Origin: JBGAJN01 sp044224905
GTDB taxonomy: Bacteria; Verrucomicrobiota; Verrucomicrobiia; Limisphaerales; JBGAJN01
Direction of reading: 5' to 3'
DNA length: 64,000 nucleotides
NCBI GenBank assembly: GCA_044224905.1
Contig: JBGAJN010000004.1
Location: 248,001 to 312,000 of the forward strand
The position numbers and the translations under genes are program-made. Shown here piece after piece: positions 45,785 to 54,432 of this stretch (position 1 is the stretch's first letter; each line of letters starts with the position of its first letter). The notes under the pieces were generated by a model. The model did no database searches. It saw only the letters and a list, made by a program, of their open reading frames with translations, and was not told the DNA's origin.

Positions 45785-45981
45785 CGAGACAATGCGATGG
45801 TGAATATCACTTCTTCGGCGCGGGCGGAAGCCCCTTCAACAGGGGCAACGGCTTGTAGCTTGGCGCATTTGGACTCGCTCCAGTTACACAACTCGCCCGA
45901 GAGGGCGCCGGACGGCGGAGGCTCTCTGGTAATCGACGATCACTGCGGCAACGTCGGTGAAAGTGAATAGCGAGAGAGCTG
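45785..45981 (-). other. Intergenic segment with a possible gene remnant
   Basis: About 197 bases between the giant protein gene and the sialidase gene. On the minus strand an open frame ends at 45807 with SPNAPSYKPLPLLKGLPPAPKK-like residues, a Lys/Pro-rich end that looks like a natural protein C-terminus rather than random sequence. It has no start and no recognisable domain upstream. It may be the tail of a deleted gene. No terminator is visible. Confidence 0.3.
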
Positions 45982-47136
45982 TCAATGCGCCTTGCCAGAG
46001 GACTTCTTGGCTTTCGCGGGCGCGACACCGGTCGCTTGATTGATTTGCACTCGGAGACGCGTAGCAGTTGACGGCTTGCCCGCGGCCACGTCGCCTTCCG
46101 TAAAGGCCGCCATGAGGATCTGTTTGTCCTTCGTGCGGTTGAAATCGTAAATGATGCGGATTACGCCGTCCTGATCCTGAACGCCGTCGGGATACGAAAC
46201 GCCGACGCGTTCATCGAGGAGCAGACCGCCACTCCACGTCTTGCCGTCATCGTCGCTCAGATACGCGGTAACGTGCGAGCGCGCCTTGGTGTTCGGCGAA
46301 TTGTGCCGCACGAGAATCAGTTTGCCGGAAGCAAGTCGCCGGACGAAGAAACGCGACGCGGCATGCGGAATCGTTGACGGCGTCACCTCGCCCCACGTCT
46401 TTCCGCCATCGGTCGAAGTGGTTTCGCCGATGCCGTAATGCGTGCGCACAAGCATCCACAGGTTGCCGTCCTTCCGCTGCACGATCATGTTCTCGTCGCA
46501 GTTCCGATCCTCTTCCTTGGGAATGGTGGCGCTGCCGATGAATTCCCAGGTCGCCCCTCGATCAGTAGAACGGACGACGCGGGAACTGCCTTCGCGTTTC
46601 CACAGCGCCGTCGGCAGGAGCCAGGTGCCGTCGGCGAGCGCGGTGGGTTTGTTCATCATAATGCCGTCCGCGATACGGCGCGGCGCAGACCACTTGGGAT
46701 CGGCGGATCCGGAATCGGTCGTGCTCATGGCGAAGAGCTGCGGCATTTCCTTGCCGCCGCGCTGGGCCCAGAAAAGCCAGAGCTTCCCCTGCGGATCGTG
46801 CCAAAGGCAGGGATCAAACGCGCGCACCGGGCCATCGCGATCGGGATCGAGCACGAGTTTCAGCGAAGACCACGTGCGGCCGTCGTCGCTGCTGGTGACG
46901 AGCATGATGTAGTTGAAGTGATCCTCGCCGGTGCCGCCGCCATACCACGTGGCCCACAAGCGGCCGTTGGCGGCGCGTTCGAGGCCAGGGATGCCTTGGA
47001 ACATACGGACGGCGTCCAGGTATTCGGGGCCGGGTGAAAAGTTGGGCACGGGAGGTATCGAGACCTGCACGGGCGGAGCAGCGCGAAGTTGCACCGCAGC
47101 TACGAGGAAAAGAACGGACAATAGCTTCAAATTCAT
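45982..47136 (-). CDS. Secreted exo-alpha-sialidase family protein
   Basis: The start at 47136 (MNLKLLSVLFLVAAVQLRAA) opens a clean signal peptide; an ATG at 47175 that overlaps the kinase stop (ATGA) is an alternative and may aid coupling. The 384-residue propeller has Asp boxes TSSDDGRTWSS, STDRGATWEF, STDGGKTWGE and SDDDGKTWSGG. It also has the conserved ENMIVQRKDGNLWMLVRT and a final VSYPDGVQDQDGVIRIIYDFNR, typical of BNR sialidase-like proteins of this phylum. The C-terminal 25 residues are Lys/Ala rich. It follows the KDG kinase in the same operon, so its true substrate might not be sialic acid. Confidence 0.85.
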   Translation of the reverse strand: MNLKLLSVLFLVAAVQLRAAPPVQVSIPPVPNFSPGPEYLDAVRMFQGIPGLERAANGRLWATWYGGGTGEDHFNYIMLVTSSDDGRTWSSLKLVLDPDRDGPVRAFDPCLWHDPQGKLWLFWAQRGGKEMPQLFAMSTTDSGSADPKWSAPRRIADGIMMNKPTALADGTWLLPTALWKREGSSRVVRSTDRGATWEFIGSATIPKEEDRNCDENMIVQRKDGNLWMLVRTHYGIGETTSTDGGKTWGEVTPSTIPHAASRFFVRRLASGKLILVRHNSPNTKARSHVTAYLSDDDGKTWSGGLLLDERVGVSYPDGVQDQDGVIRIIYDFNRTKDKQILMAAFTEGDVAAGKPSTATRLRVQINQATGVAPAKAKKSSGKAH

Positions 47137-47171
47137 AACGAAGAGTTTTTGATTTAGTGAAAAATGTTGGG

Positions 47172-48221
47172 TCATCGCTGCAAGCGACCGGCCGAAGCGC
47201 CGCGCAGGAGGGCCTCGATCTCGGCGCGAGTCACGCGATTGAAATCGCCCTCGATCGAATGAGCCAGGCAACCCGCCGCGGCAGCGAATGCGATGGCCAG
47301 TTCCGGCGCGCGCAATTCCGGTGTGATCAAGGCGAAGATCAATCCAGCCGTGAACGCGTCGCCAGCTCCGAGGCGATCAACGATTGATGTGATCGAGTGG
47401 AGCCGTCCGGGCGCGGGAGCGAAACACAACGCGCCAGAGGTGGCGTCGTAGAGCATCCCGCCGAAATCGTTGTGCGTTGCCGAAATCCCTTCGCGCAATG
47501 TCAGGGCGACGCGTAGCACGCGCGGAAACTGCACGGTTATTTCACGAGCAAGTTTCTCGATCGACGCTTCGCCCGACAACCCCAGCACCGCTTCGGCGTC
47601 CTCGCGACCACCGACGAAAACGTCCGCGAGCGGCAGCAGTTCGCGCACAGTCCGCGTGGCGAGTTCACGCGGAGTTACCGTGGAGTCCCAGCGCCACAGC
47701 TTCGAGCGGTAGTTCATGTCGAACGCGATCTTCACGCCACGGCTCGACGCTTCGCGCATCGCGGTGCGCGTTACTTCAGCACCGTTGCGCGAAATTGCGG
47801 GCGTGATGCCGGAGATGACGAACCACTCGGCCCCTTGGAAGATCGCGTTCCAGTCATAAGCACTCGCCGGCGTGATCGCGACCGAGGAACCTTCGCGATC
47901 ATAAATCACCTGGCCGGCACGTTGGTTCGCGCCCGTTTCGAGGAAATACAAACCGAGCCGCCCCTCCGGCACGCGCAGGATATGTCGCGTGTCCACGCCC
48001 ATCGCGCGCAGGTTCGCCACACACGCGTCAGCGATCTCGTGCTGTGGCAACGCGGTCACAAACGCCGCGTCGGCTCCGAGTTGAGCGAGCGAAGCAGCAA
48101 CGGACGCTTCGGCTCCGGCGAACGTCATCTCGACCATGCCCGGCATTGATTGGGCAAAACGTTTGAAGCCCGGCGGTGCAATCCGTCCCATGATCTCGCC
48201 GAAGGTCACGATGCGGCTCAC
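47172..48221 (-). CDS. kdgK: 2-keto-3-deoxygluconate kinase (PfkB family)
   Basis: The 349-residue cytoplasmic kinase starts with RIVTFGEIMGRIAPPG, typical of KDG kinases. It has the substrate region FAGAEASVAASLAQLG and the PfkB C-terminal signature DRLGAGDAF with Asp288 as the catalytic base. It phosphorylates 2-keto-3-deoxygluconate to KDPG, which the aldolase encoded upstream then splits. Overlaps of 4 bases on both sides show tight coupling in the transporter-aldolase-kinase run. This is the standard tail of uronate, pectin, alginate or ulvan catabolism. Confidence 0.9.
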   Translation of the reverse strand: MSRIVTFGEIMGRIAPPGFKRFAQSMPGMVEMTFAGAEASVAASLAQLGADAAFVTALPQHEIADACVANLRAMGVDTRHILRVPEGRLGLYFLETGANQRAGQVIYDREGSSVAITPASAYDWNAIFQGAEWFVISGITPAISRNGAEVTRTAMREASSRGVKIAFDMNYRSKLWRWDSTVTPRELATRTVRELLPLADVFVGGREDAEAVLGLSGEASIEKLAREITVQFPRVLRVALTLREGISATHNDFGGMLYDATSGALCFAPAPGRLHSITSIVDRLGAGDAFTAGLIFALITPELRAPELAIAFAAAAGCLAHSIEGDFNRVTRAEIEALLRGASAGRLQR

Positions 48222-48889
48222 TTCGCCCCTCCCTTCGCGCGCTGCACGATCGCGGTTGCTTCACGGGCGTTGGCGGTGATGGCAGACCACGCTTTCTTTT
48301 GCACCAAGTCGCGTGGCGCGAGCCAAGAGCCACCGATCGCCGCTATGAAGGATTCGCGCAGATACGCCGCGGCGTTGCTGGCGTCCACGCCGCCGAGCGG
48401 AATGAATTGCACGCCCAAGTGCGCGAACGGAGCGACGATGGCTCGCAAATAAGGAAGCCCGCCACAAGGTTCGCTTGGGAAGAATTTCATGAGTGTGCAA
48501 CCCGCTTCCAGCGCGGCCTCGATATCGCTCGGGGTGCAGACACCGGGCGCAAACGGAAGTCCGGCGCGCTTGGCCTCGGCGACGACGCGTGGATTGAAAC
48601 CCGGCGCCACACCGAACGCTGCGCCCGCCTTCACACATTCCTGCACAGCGACGGGCGTGAGCACGGTGCCTGCACCAACGAGCAATTCGGGAACTTCAGC
48701 GCGAATACGACGCAACGCATCCAGCGCGGTGACGGTGCGCAGTGTCAGTTCGAGGCAAGTCACACCGCCGTCACGCAGCGCACGGGCGAGGTCAGCCGCA
48801 CTCGACGCGTCGTCAATCGTCAAGGTCGCGACCACTCCGGCGGAGCGCACCTGAGCCAGCAAAGTCGTAGGGAATAGCGAGTCGTTCAT
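48218..48889 (-). CDS. eda: 2-keto-3-deoxy-6-phosphogluconate aldolase
   Basis: The start at 48889 gives an ATGA overlap with the transporter stop. The 223-residue class I aldolase has catalytic Glu47 in CLELTL (E. coli Glu45), the phosphate-binding VGAGTVL (71-77), and Schiff-base Lys135 in LMKFFPSE (E. coli Lys133). It splits KDPG to pyruvate and glyceraldehyde 3-phosphate. A related enzyme acts on the galactose epimer, and sequence alone does not separate the two. Its place between an ACS transporter and KDG kinase argues for hexuronate-type substrates. Confidence 0.92.
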   Translation of the reverse strand: MNDSLFPTTLLAQVRSAGVVATLTIDDASSAADLARALRDGGVTCLELTLRTVTALDALRRIRAEVPELLVGAGTVLTPVAVQECVKAGAAFGVAPGFNPRVVAEAKRAGLPFAPGVCTPSDIEAALEAGCTLMKFFPSEPCGGLPYLRAIVAPFAHLGVQFIPLGGVDASNAAAYLRESFIAAIGGSWLAPRDLVQKKAWSAITANAREATAIVQRAKGGAK

Positions 48890-50322
48890 GGTTGAGGTTT
48901 TTCGGTTCGTTCGATGGCAACGGTCGGGTCGATTTTGAACCACGCGAAGAACGCCACGGCATAGAGCGCAGCGAAGGTGTAAAAGTTCACGTGGTAACCG
49001 TGGAGCAAGGCTGCGGTTGTTTCGGTCGTGGAAAGTTTACTCGCCTCAACGCCGAGTGCCGCGGCGCGTGAGACGATGGCATTTTCAAGGATTGAACCAG
49101 TCGCCCAGCCGGCGAGCGCGCCGGCAAGCCCCGCGCCCATGTTCATGAAGGCGCCGATGGTGGCCGCGAAACGGCCGCCGATGTCCTGACACGTCGCCCA
49201 CGCACTCGGCACGGTGAGATCGGTGAAGAACGCCGCCATCGACACGGCGACGAAAAAGAAGAACGCGTTCGGCGCGAGCGGGCAGAGCAGAAAGCACACG
49301 ACGCACGCACTGTGGCCCACCCAACCGCACAGTCGGCGCGCCAAGCGGCGATCGCCGGTGCGACGGATGATCGCATCGGTCAGCATGCCACCGAGCAAAC
49401 ACCCGAGCGCGCCCATGAGCAGCGGTCCGCCCTTGTAGAGCGCACCGAGCAGGCTGCTGTTGGGCATCCCATATTGCCGTTCCAAAAACTGCGGCAGATA
49501 GGTGATGTTGAAATACCAGCCGTAGGCTTGGGCGGAATACATCAGACAGAGCGCGAGAAAATTTCCGTTCGTCACGATGCGCGACCACGGCACGCGACTA
49601 TGACCGGCATGGGCCTCGGCATTGTCACTGCGGATCAACGCCAACTCGGCGGCGTTGACCTCGGGTTTTTCCTCGGGCCGATCGCGAAACCAGCGGCCGA
49701 AGCAAACGCACCAAACAATTCCGATCAAGCCGAAGATGCAAAACGCAGCGCGCCAGCCGAACAAACCCGGAGTCACGCTGGTGCCGACCACGAGCACCGT
49801 CCACAGGAACGGCGTGAGTCCGCCCATGAGCTTGCCGCAAAACCAGACCCAGCCCTGTCCACGTCCGCGCTCTTGCAGCGGCAGCCAGTTGTGGAGTGCG
49901 CGCGTGATGTTGGGAAAAGCGCCCGCCTCGCCCGCGCCGAAAAGCAGTCGCACCGTGATGAGGAAACCCAGCCCCAGCGTGACCGGGCCAAGGCGCAGGC
50001 CGACCGCGGCGGTGAGCACCGTGAACGCGGACCACCACAAAACAATTCGGAGCAAGGCGCGGCGCGGACCGAACACGTCGCCCATCCAACCGGTCGGCAC
50101 TTCGAACAACGCATAGGCCAGAGCGAACGCGGTAAAGGCCCATTTCAAATCAGCGACGCTTTGCATTCCGAGCGTGCGGACGATTTCCCCCGCAGCCGAG
50201 GCGATCGCGACCCGATCGAGATACGTGATCATCGAAAGGCCGCACGCGAACAGCAGCACGCCACGGCGGATCCGCGTGGGGCGGATTTCCGGGACGGTTG
50301 GTGTTGGGGCTGGGTTGAACAT
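48886..50322 (-). CDS. MFS transporter, anion:cation symporter (hexuronate) type
   Basis: The 478-residue protein has about twelve membrane helices. The first, CGLSMITYLDRVAIASAAG, contains the YLDR motif of the ACS family (ExuT, GudP, tartrate and similar carriers). GEAGAFPNITRALHNWLP after helix 4 is another signature of that family. The first part of the operon then encodes the KDPG aldolase and KDG kinase, so import of hexuronates or lyase-derived keto-acids is likely. The gene is divergent from the LacI-type regulator at 50402 across an 79-base gap. A 7-bp inverted repeat (50325-50331 and 50348-50354) immediately precedes its start. Confidence 0.9.
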   Translation of the reverse strand: MFNPAPTPTVPEIRPTRIRRGVLLFACGLSMITYLDRVAIASAAGEIVRTLGMQSVADLKWAFTAFALAYALFEVPTGWMGDVFGPRRALLRIVLWWSAFTVLTAAVGLRLGPVTLGLGFLITVRLLFGAGEAGAFPNITRALHNWLPLQERGRGQGWVWFCGKLMGGLTPFLWTVLVVGTSVTPGLFGWRAAFCIFGLIGIVWCVCFGRWFRDRPEEKPEVNAAELALIRSDNAEAHAGHSRVPWSRIVTNGNFLALCLMYSAQAYGWYFNITYLPQFLERQYGMPNSSLLGALYKGGPLLMGALGCLLGGMLTDAIIRRTGDRRLARRLCGWVGHSACVVCFLLCPLAPNAFFFFVAVSMAAFFTDLTVPSAWATCQDIGGRFAATIGAFMNMGAGLAGALAGWATGSILENAIVSRAAALGVEASKLSTTETTAALLHGYHVNFYTFAALYAVAFFAWFKIDPTVAIERTEKPQP

Positions 50323-50324
50323 TT

Positions 50325-50354
50325 CGAGCTATGTGTCAGACGCACCGTAGCTCG
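50325..50354 (-). promoter_or_regulatory. Stem-loop or operator directly before the transporter start
   Basis: CGAGCTA (50325-50331) and TAGCTCG (50348-50354) are perfect complements around a 16-base loop, ending only 3 bases before the ATG at 50322. As RNA it would cover the place of the ribosome-binding site, and no Shine-Dalgarno sequence is visible there. As DNA it could be a second operator in the divergent promoter. Confidence 0.4.
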
Positions 50355-50383
50355 ACAATTTTGACACTGGAAAAGCCGTTGTC

Positions 50384-50400
50384 GGTGGTATGATACCACC
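50384..50400. promoter_or_regulatory. 17-bp palindrome overlapping the LacI-type gene promoter, probable operator
   Basis: GGTGGTAT, G, ATACCACC forms a perfect 8-bp inverted repeat (50384-50391 and 50393-50400) that ends one base before the ATG of the regulator at 50402. It contains TATGAT (50389-50394), a good -10 hexamer, with TTGACA at 50361-50366 although the 22-base spacing is long. If used, transcription would start at or next to the ATG, giving a leaderless mRNA. Binding of the encoded repressor would block this promoter and perhaps the divergent one. Confidence 0.6.
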
Positions 50401-50401
50401 C

Positions 50402-51445
50402 ATGCCAGCAAAGCGCCCCACTCTGCAGGATGTCGCCCGCGCGGCCGGCGTATCACCAATGACGGCGTCACGGGCGTTGCGGAACGCTCCGAAAGTGTCG
50501 GCGGACAAGCGCGAGCTCGTTCTAAAAGCCGCCGCTTCGCTGAACTATCAGCCCGATCCGCACCTTTCGCGGCTAATGGGGCTGGTGCGCGATCGCAAGC
50601 GCACGCGAATTCGCGCGGCGATGGCGGTGCTGCGTGAAGACGTGCCGAAAGACGAACTACTCAACCCTTCATATCAATACGTCCCGCTGGAGAGCATTCG
50701 TCAGCGTGCGGAAGCCTTCGGCTATCAGGTCGAGGAATTTTGGCTGGGCCGCGACGGCCTGACGCCAGAACGCGTGCAGCGGATTCTTCACGCGCGAGGA
50801 ATCGAGGCGGTCATAGTTTCTCCGCAGAGCGCGCAATTGCCCTGCGCCAAGATTGATTACTCGCCTTTCGCTACCGTGGCGTTTGGCTGCGCCCTGCGCC
50901 AGCCCATGCTGCACCGGTGCCTGACCGACATGAACCTCGGCATCCAGATGGCCGCCGACGAACTCAGGCGTCGAGGCTACCAACGAATCGGCGTCGCGAT
51001 CACCCGTTGGATCGATGATCGCTCGCAGAATGGCTACAGCGGCGGGATGTTCCATTTTCAACAGGAGCTCCCCGCCGATCAACGCGTGCCCGTGCTGCTG
51101 TTTCCCCACAACAATCTTGCCCGCAACTTCAGCGCCTTCTCCGATTGGATGAAAACCCACCGGCCCGACGCGGTGATCTCGTTCGACACGCACCTGCCCG
51201 CGTGGCTAAAGCGTCTGGGCCGGCGCGTTCCGGAGGACGTGGGTTTTGTGGTGCACGACTGGTCGCCGCGGATGCTCGGCAACGCCGGACTTCATCATCG
51301 CCGTGACCACATCGCCGCCGCCGCCGTGGATCTGGTCATCACTCAACTCTCGCGCCACGAGCACGGGGTTCCCGCCGTGCCCCGGCAAATCATGATTCCG
51401 CCCGAGTGGATCGACGGCCCCAGCGTGCGGCCTCGCTCCAAATAA
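50402..51445 (+). CDS. LacI-family transcriptional regulator
   Basis: The start at 50402 (MPAKRPTLQDVARAAGVS) is preferred to the ATG at 50390 inside the operator. The 347-residue product has the LacI helix-turn-helix and hinge at 6-58 (TLQDVARAAGVSPMTASRAL, ALNYQPDPHL). A periplasmic-binding-protein-like effector domain follows (LHARGIEAVIVSP, AADELRRRGYQRIGVAITR, PDAVISFDTHLPAWLKRLG, VPEDVGFVVHDW). It is the only plus-strand gene in the 52-kb block and is divergent from the transporter-aldolase-kinase operon, its most likely target. The inducer may be a hexuronate derivative; this is inferred. Confidence 0.93.
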   Translation: MPAKRPTLQDVARAAGVSPMTASRALRNAPKVSADKRELVLKAAASLNYQPDPHLSRLMGLVRDRKRTRIRAAMAVLREDVPKDELLNPSYQYVPLESIRQRAEAFGYQVEEFWLGRDGLTPERVQRILHARGIEAVIVSPQSAQLPCAKIDYSPFATVAFGCALRQPMLHRCLTDMNLGIQMAADELRRRGYQRIGVAITRWIDDRSQNGYSGGMFHFQQELPADQRVPVLLFPHNNLARNFSAFSDWMKTHRPDAVISFDTHLPAWLKRLGRRVPEDVGFVVHDWSPRMLGNAGLHHRRDHIAAAAVDLVITQLSRHEHGVPAVPRQIMIPPEWIDGPSVRPRSK

Positions 51446-51620
51446 GTTCACGGAAACCGTCCTCGACGTAAACGCCCGTCGGCGGGCACGCGATAGTGAT
51501 GAACCGGTCGCGAGGAACCAGACCTTCGTGTCGCACCCTTAGGCGCGATTTAGTCGATGGGGCGTGATGCTAAACGCGTAGGTCGAGGGATTTTTGTTCG
51601 CGGCGACAAGGATCGCAACT

Positions 51621-54419
51621 TCACGGAACATCCAGCCGGACGGTTTCCGAGCGAAGCGTCGTGCCTCCGTGATTCACCGCTTCGATGGAAATCTCCAACG
51701 CTTTATCGCCCGGTCGCAGCGGCACACTAAACTCGAACGGAAACGTGGCGTCGGACAGCGTTTCGGTCCGACCGGAAACACCGACCGTCATCCGCGCCGA
51801 TTTCACGACATCGCCGGTCGCCGTGAGATAGGCGTAGAGCCAGGTCAATTCCGACCCGAACGACAGCACCATCGCCTCGGCATCACCGAAAGGAGTTTTG
51901 AATCGCCGATGCGTTGTCGCGCCCGGCGGAGCGGGCGACGCGGCGAATTTGTTCTGAAAGCTGACCTTCGGCACGAGTCCTTCGATGACCAATGCAGTGA
52001 TTCCTTTCGCCGATAACGAAACTTTCGCCGCGCCGTTCTTCACCGCGATCGGCTGCGGTTGAAGCTGGTTGTCGCGCCAAACTCGGCACGTGTGCATCGT
52101 CGCGGCGCCCTCGCCGAAGTGAGCGAGGTCGAGTTGCACCGTGACATCGTTCAACGCACGGTCGCATTCGTTCATCAGCGCAATGCAGATCGAATTGGAG
52201 CCGCGCGCGGCGACGTAGTTAACCTGGACATTGTCGATCTTCACGAGCCTTTTCGGCACCCACGGATGCACGTCGGCTTGATCGTAAAACTTGCCAGGCG
52301 CGCCATAAATGTGGCTTTGCATGAACGCGTAGCACTCCGCGTACTCCATGGGAAAACTCACTGCACCACGCGAACGATCAGCCGCTTCCGCCATGAGATA
52401 ATCAAGGACGAGGTTCGCCATCGGCAGGACGTGGTTGTAGTGAAACGAAGTCGTCGGCTTCAGTTCCTCGAACGGGTGCAGCGGAAAATCCGCCTTTTCC
52501 TGCGCGGTGGAGTACAGCGTGTTGAAATGATATCCGGGGAAGTTCGCAAAGCGCCCGATCATCGCGGACCGCGCGATGTCGCGCAGGAATGTGTCGCCGG
52601 TCTCCTGAGCGATACGCAGGAAGAACGGCGCGTGCGTGGCCAGATAAAGCGCGATTCGTTGCACCGTGCCATTTCCCTCACAGGTCAGTCCCTGCTCGGA
52701 AACGCGCCACGCGGGGACGGTTTCCTTCGGCACGCGGATCAAGCCCGGCTTGTCGAGGCTGCCGCGACGCGGAGCGAATCCGCTTTCGTTCACCGTCACG
52801 TCTCCGTCCGGCACCGAAGGATAAAACCAGATCAACTGCGCGTAACGGCGCGCGCCACGGTGCGCCGCCGCGAGATGCTTCGGATCGTGCGTGACGAGAT
52901 AAAGTTCATAGAGGTCCTTCCACGCGGGGAGAAGATATTCGAAGAACGTTCCCGCAATGCCGGACTCCGAGAAATCAATCGGCGCGGAATCAACGCGTTC
53001 TGCGAGGTAGCGATCAACCTTCGCACGCGCGGAAGCGAGCGGTTTCGCATCGCCGGTGGCGCGGTAAAGCCAGAGGTCATTCTGCCACGAGGAGCCTTTG
53101 CTTACCCAGTCCATGTTCAGCGCGCGATCGACCCCGTGCAGGCGTTCGGCGCTCTCGCGGAAATACGGCGTCGCCCCTTGCGCCAGCCGATGCAGCGCGA
53201 CGAGCTCGGACACGGGCATGGCGGGTCCGGCGAGATTGCGTGAAGGGCGCTGAGAGCTTTTCATTCCTTCGTCGTTGAGGGCGAAGAGGAATTTTTCGCG
53301 CGACAACAGAAACTCCATGATGGGCACGCCCTGCTCACGGAAGATGCGCTCGTTGTCCGTGACGAGTGCGAGCCCGAGCGGGTGCAACGCGCTGACGTTT
53401 TTCACCGAGCCCGGCGAGTCTGGATAGTGAAACGCCTTGTTCGCGGCATCGAAGTTGCCCCAGGGACCGAGGACGTAATCGAGCATGCTGTCGAGCGCGG
53501 TGTTGAGCGACGCGAGGGTGTTCTCGCGACGATCGCGGAATCCGCACACGTTGCGCGCGATGTGTTCGAAAGCGACATCCAGCGCCTCAGTTCGCGACAC
53601 AAGTACGATTTCGAACGTGCGCTTCTCGCCGACTTTCAGCGTCGAGTCCTTGAATCCGGGAAATGGCGCAAACACCAACGGCTGCGCCTGTCCCTGCGCA
53701 TTGCGCACTGACACGCCAAAACGGCGGACCTGCGAAGTCGGCATCGCGAACGGAAACTGTCGCGGCTCCGCCATGACGCCGACCGTGCCGAACTGCGATT
53801 GCACAAGGCAGCCCGGGATCGAGCACTGCTCATCGGGAATCAAGAAGCTCTCCTCCGGCAATCGTCGCCCGTCCCAAACTAGGGGCTGAAAGAGTTCGCG
53901 CACAGCGTTGAGATTAGTCACCGGTGCGCCACTGTAAGCGATGGACCACACGCCGGCTTGCTTCGCCGCAAACGTATAGCGCACGCGCGGATCCGCCTGA
54001 CCCGGCGGCAGCGACACTTCGGCGTCGAGGTCGAGAACATCGGTGGTGAACTTCCAACGCACCACGCCGTTCGATTGCGACACCATCGGCCGGCCCAGCG
54101 ACACCTGCTCGCCGATTTTGAAAACATCCTGCACCACACTTCCGTCGGCGAGCTTCCACCCAGTGAGATTGTAGACGGGATTTTTCCACTTCACCGACGT
54201 GAGCGTGACTGGCTTCGTTGAATGCACCGCCATGAACTCAGGGCGAAAAACCGTTCCACCGCTCCGCCCGACTTGGACAACGCGGACGTTCCCATTCGCT
54301 TCCCGCCGCAATTCGTAAGCGTCGTTGCGCAACGCCGCCACGTCGGCAGCGCGCGACTCAATCACCAATCCAATCACCAGCAACGACCAGACACGTAAAG
54401 AACCCAGAAGGAGTTTCAT
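51621..54419 (-). CDS. Giant secreted protein, alpha-toroid-like (paralogue without lysozyme-like end)
   Basis: The start at 54419 (MKLLLGSLRVWSLLVIGL) opens a signal peptide; the frame extends only to a TTG at 54431. The 932-residue product matches the protein at 42347-45784 in domain order and in many segments (ALRNDAYELRREANGNVRV, HIARNVCGFRDRRENTLASLNTALDSML, LYLATHAPFFLRIAQETGDTFLRD, YVAARGSNSICIALMNECDR). It ends after an Ig-like domain, lacking the extra 155 residues of its paralogue. Probable glycan-active secreted enzyme with toroid and beta-sandwich parts. It follows the flavoprotein gene at 54433 with a 13-base gap. Confidence 0.75.
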   Translation of the reverse strand: MKLLLGSLRVWSLLVIGLVIESRAADVAALRNDAYELRREANGNVRVVQVGRSGGTVFRPEFMAVHSTKPVTLTSVKWKNPVYNLTGWKLADGSVVQDVFKIGEQVSLGRPMVSQSNGVVRWKFTTDVLDLDAEVSLPPGQADPRVRYTFAAKQAGVWSIAYSGAPVTNLNAVRELFQPLVWDGRRLPEESFLIPDEQCSIPGCLVQSQFGTVGVMAEPRQFPFAMPTSQVRRFGVSVRNAQGQAQPLVFAPFPGFKDSTLKVGEKRTFEIVLVSRTEALDVAFEHIARNVCGFRDRRENTLASLNTALDSMLDYVLGPWGNFDAANKAFHYPDSPGSVKNVSALHPLGLALVTDNERIFREQGVPIMEFLLSREKFLFALNDEGMKSSQRPSRNLAGPAMPVSELVALHRLAQGATPYFRESAERLHGVDRALNMDWVSKGSSWQNDLWLYRATGDAKPLASARAKVDRYLAERVDSAPIDFSESGIAGTFFEYLLPAWKDLYELYLVTHDPKHLAAAHRGARRYAQLIWFYPSVPDGDVTVNESGFAPRRGSLDKPGLIRVPKETVPAWRVSEQGLTCEGNGTVQRIALYLATHAPFFLRIAQETGDTFLRDIARSAMIGRFANFPGYHFNTLYSTAQEKADFPLHPFEELKPTTSFHYNHVLPMANLVLDYLMAEAADRSRGAVSFPMEYAECYAFMQSHIYGAPGKFYDQADVHPWVPKRLVKIDNVQVNYVAARGSNSICIALMNECDRALNDVTVQLDLAHFGEGAATMHTCRVWRDNQLQPQPIAVKNGAAKVSLSAKGITALVIEGLVPKVSFQNKFAASPAPPGATTHRRFKTPFGDAEAMVLSFGSELTWLYAYLTATGDVVKSARMTVGVSGRTETLSDATFPFEFSVPLRPGDKALEISIEAVNHGGTTLRSETVRLDVP

Positions 54420-54432
54420 GCAGAGAATCAAT

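Noticed and set aside
51446..51620. Terminator of the LacI-type gene at GCCCG/CGGGC
   Set aside because: The stem is 5 bp and no T-run follows; the 175-base gap shows nothing else convincing.
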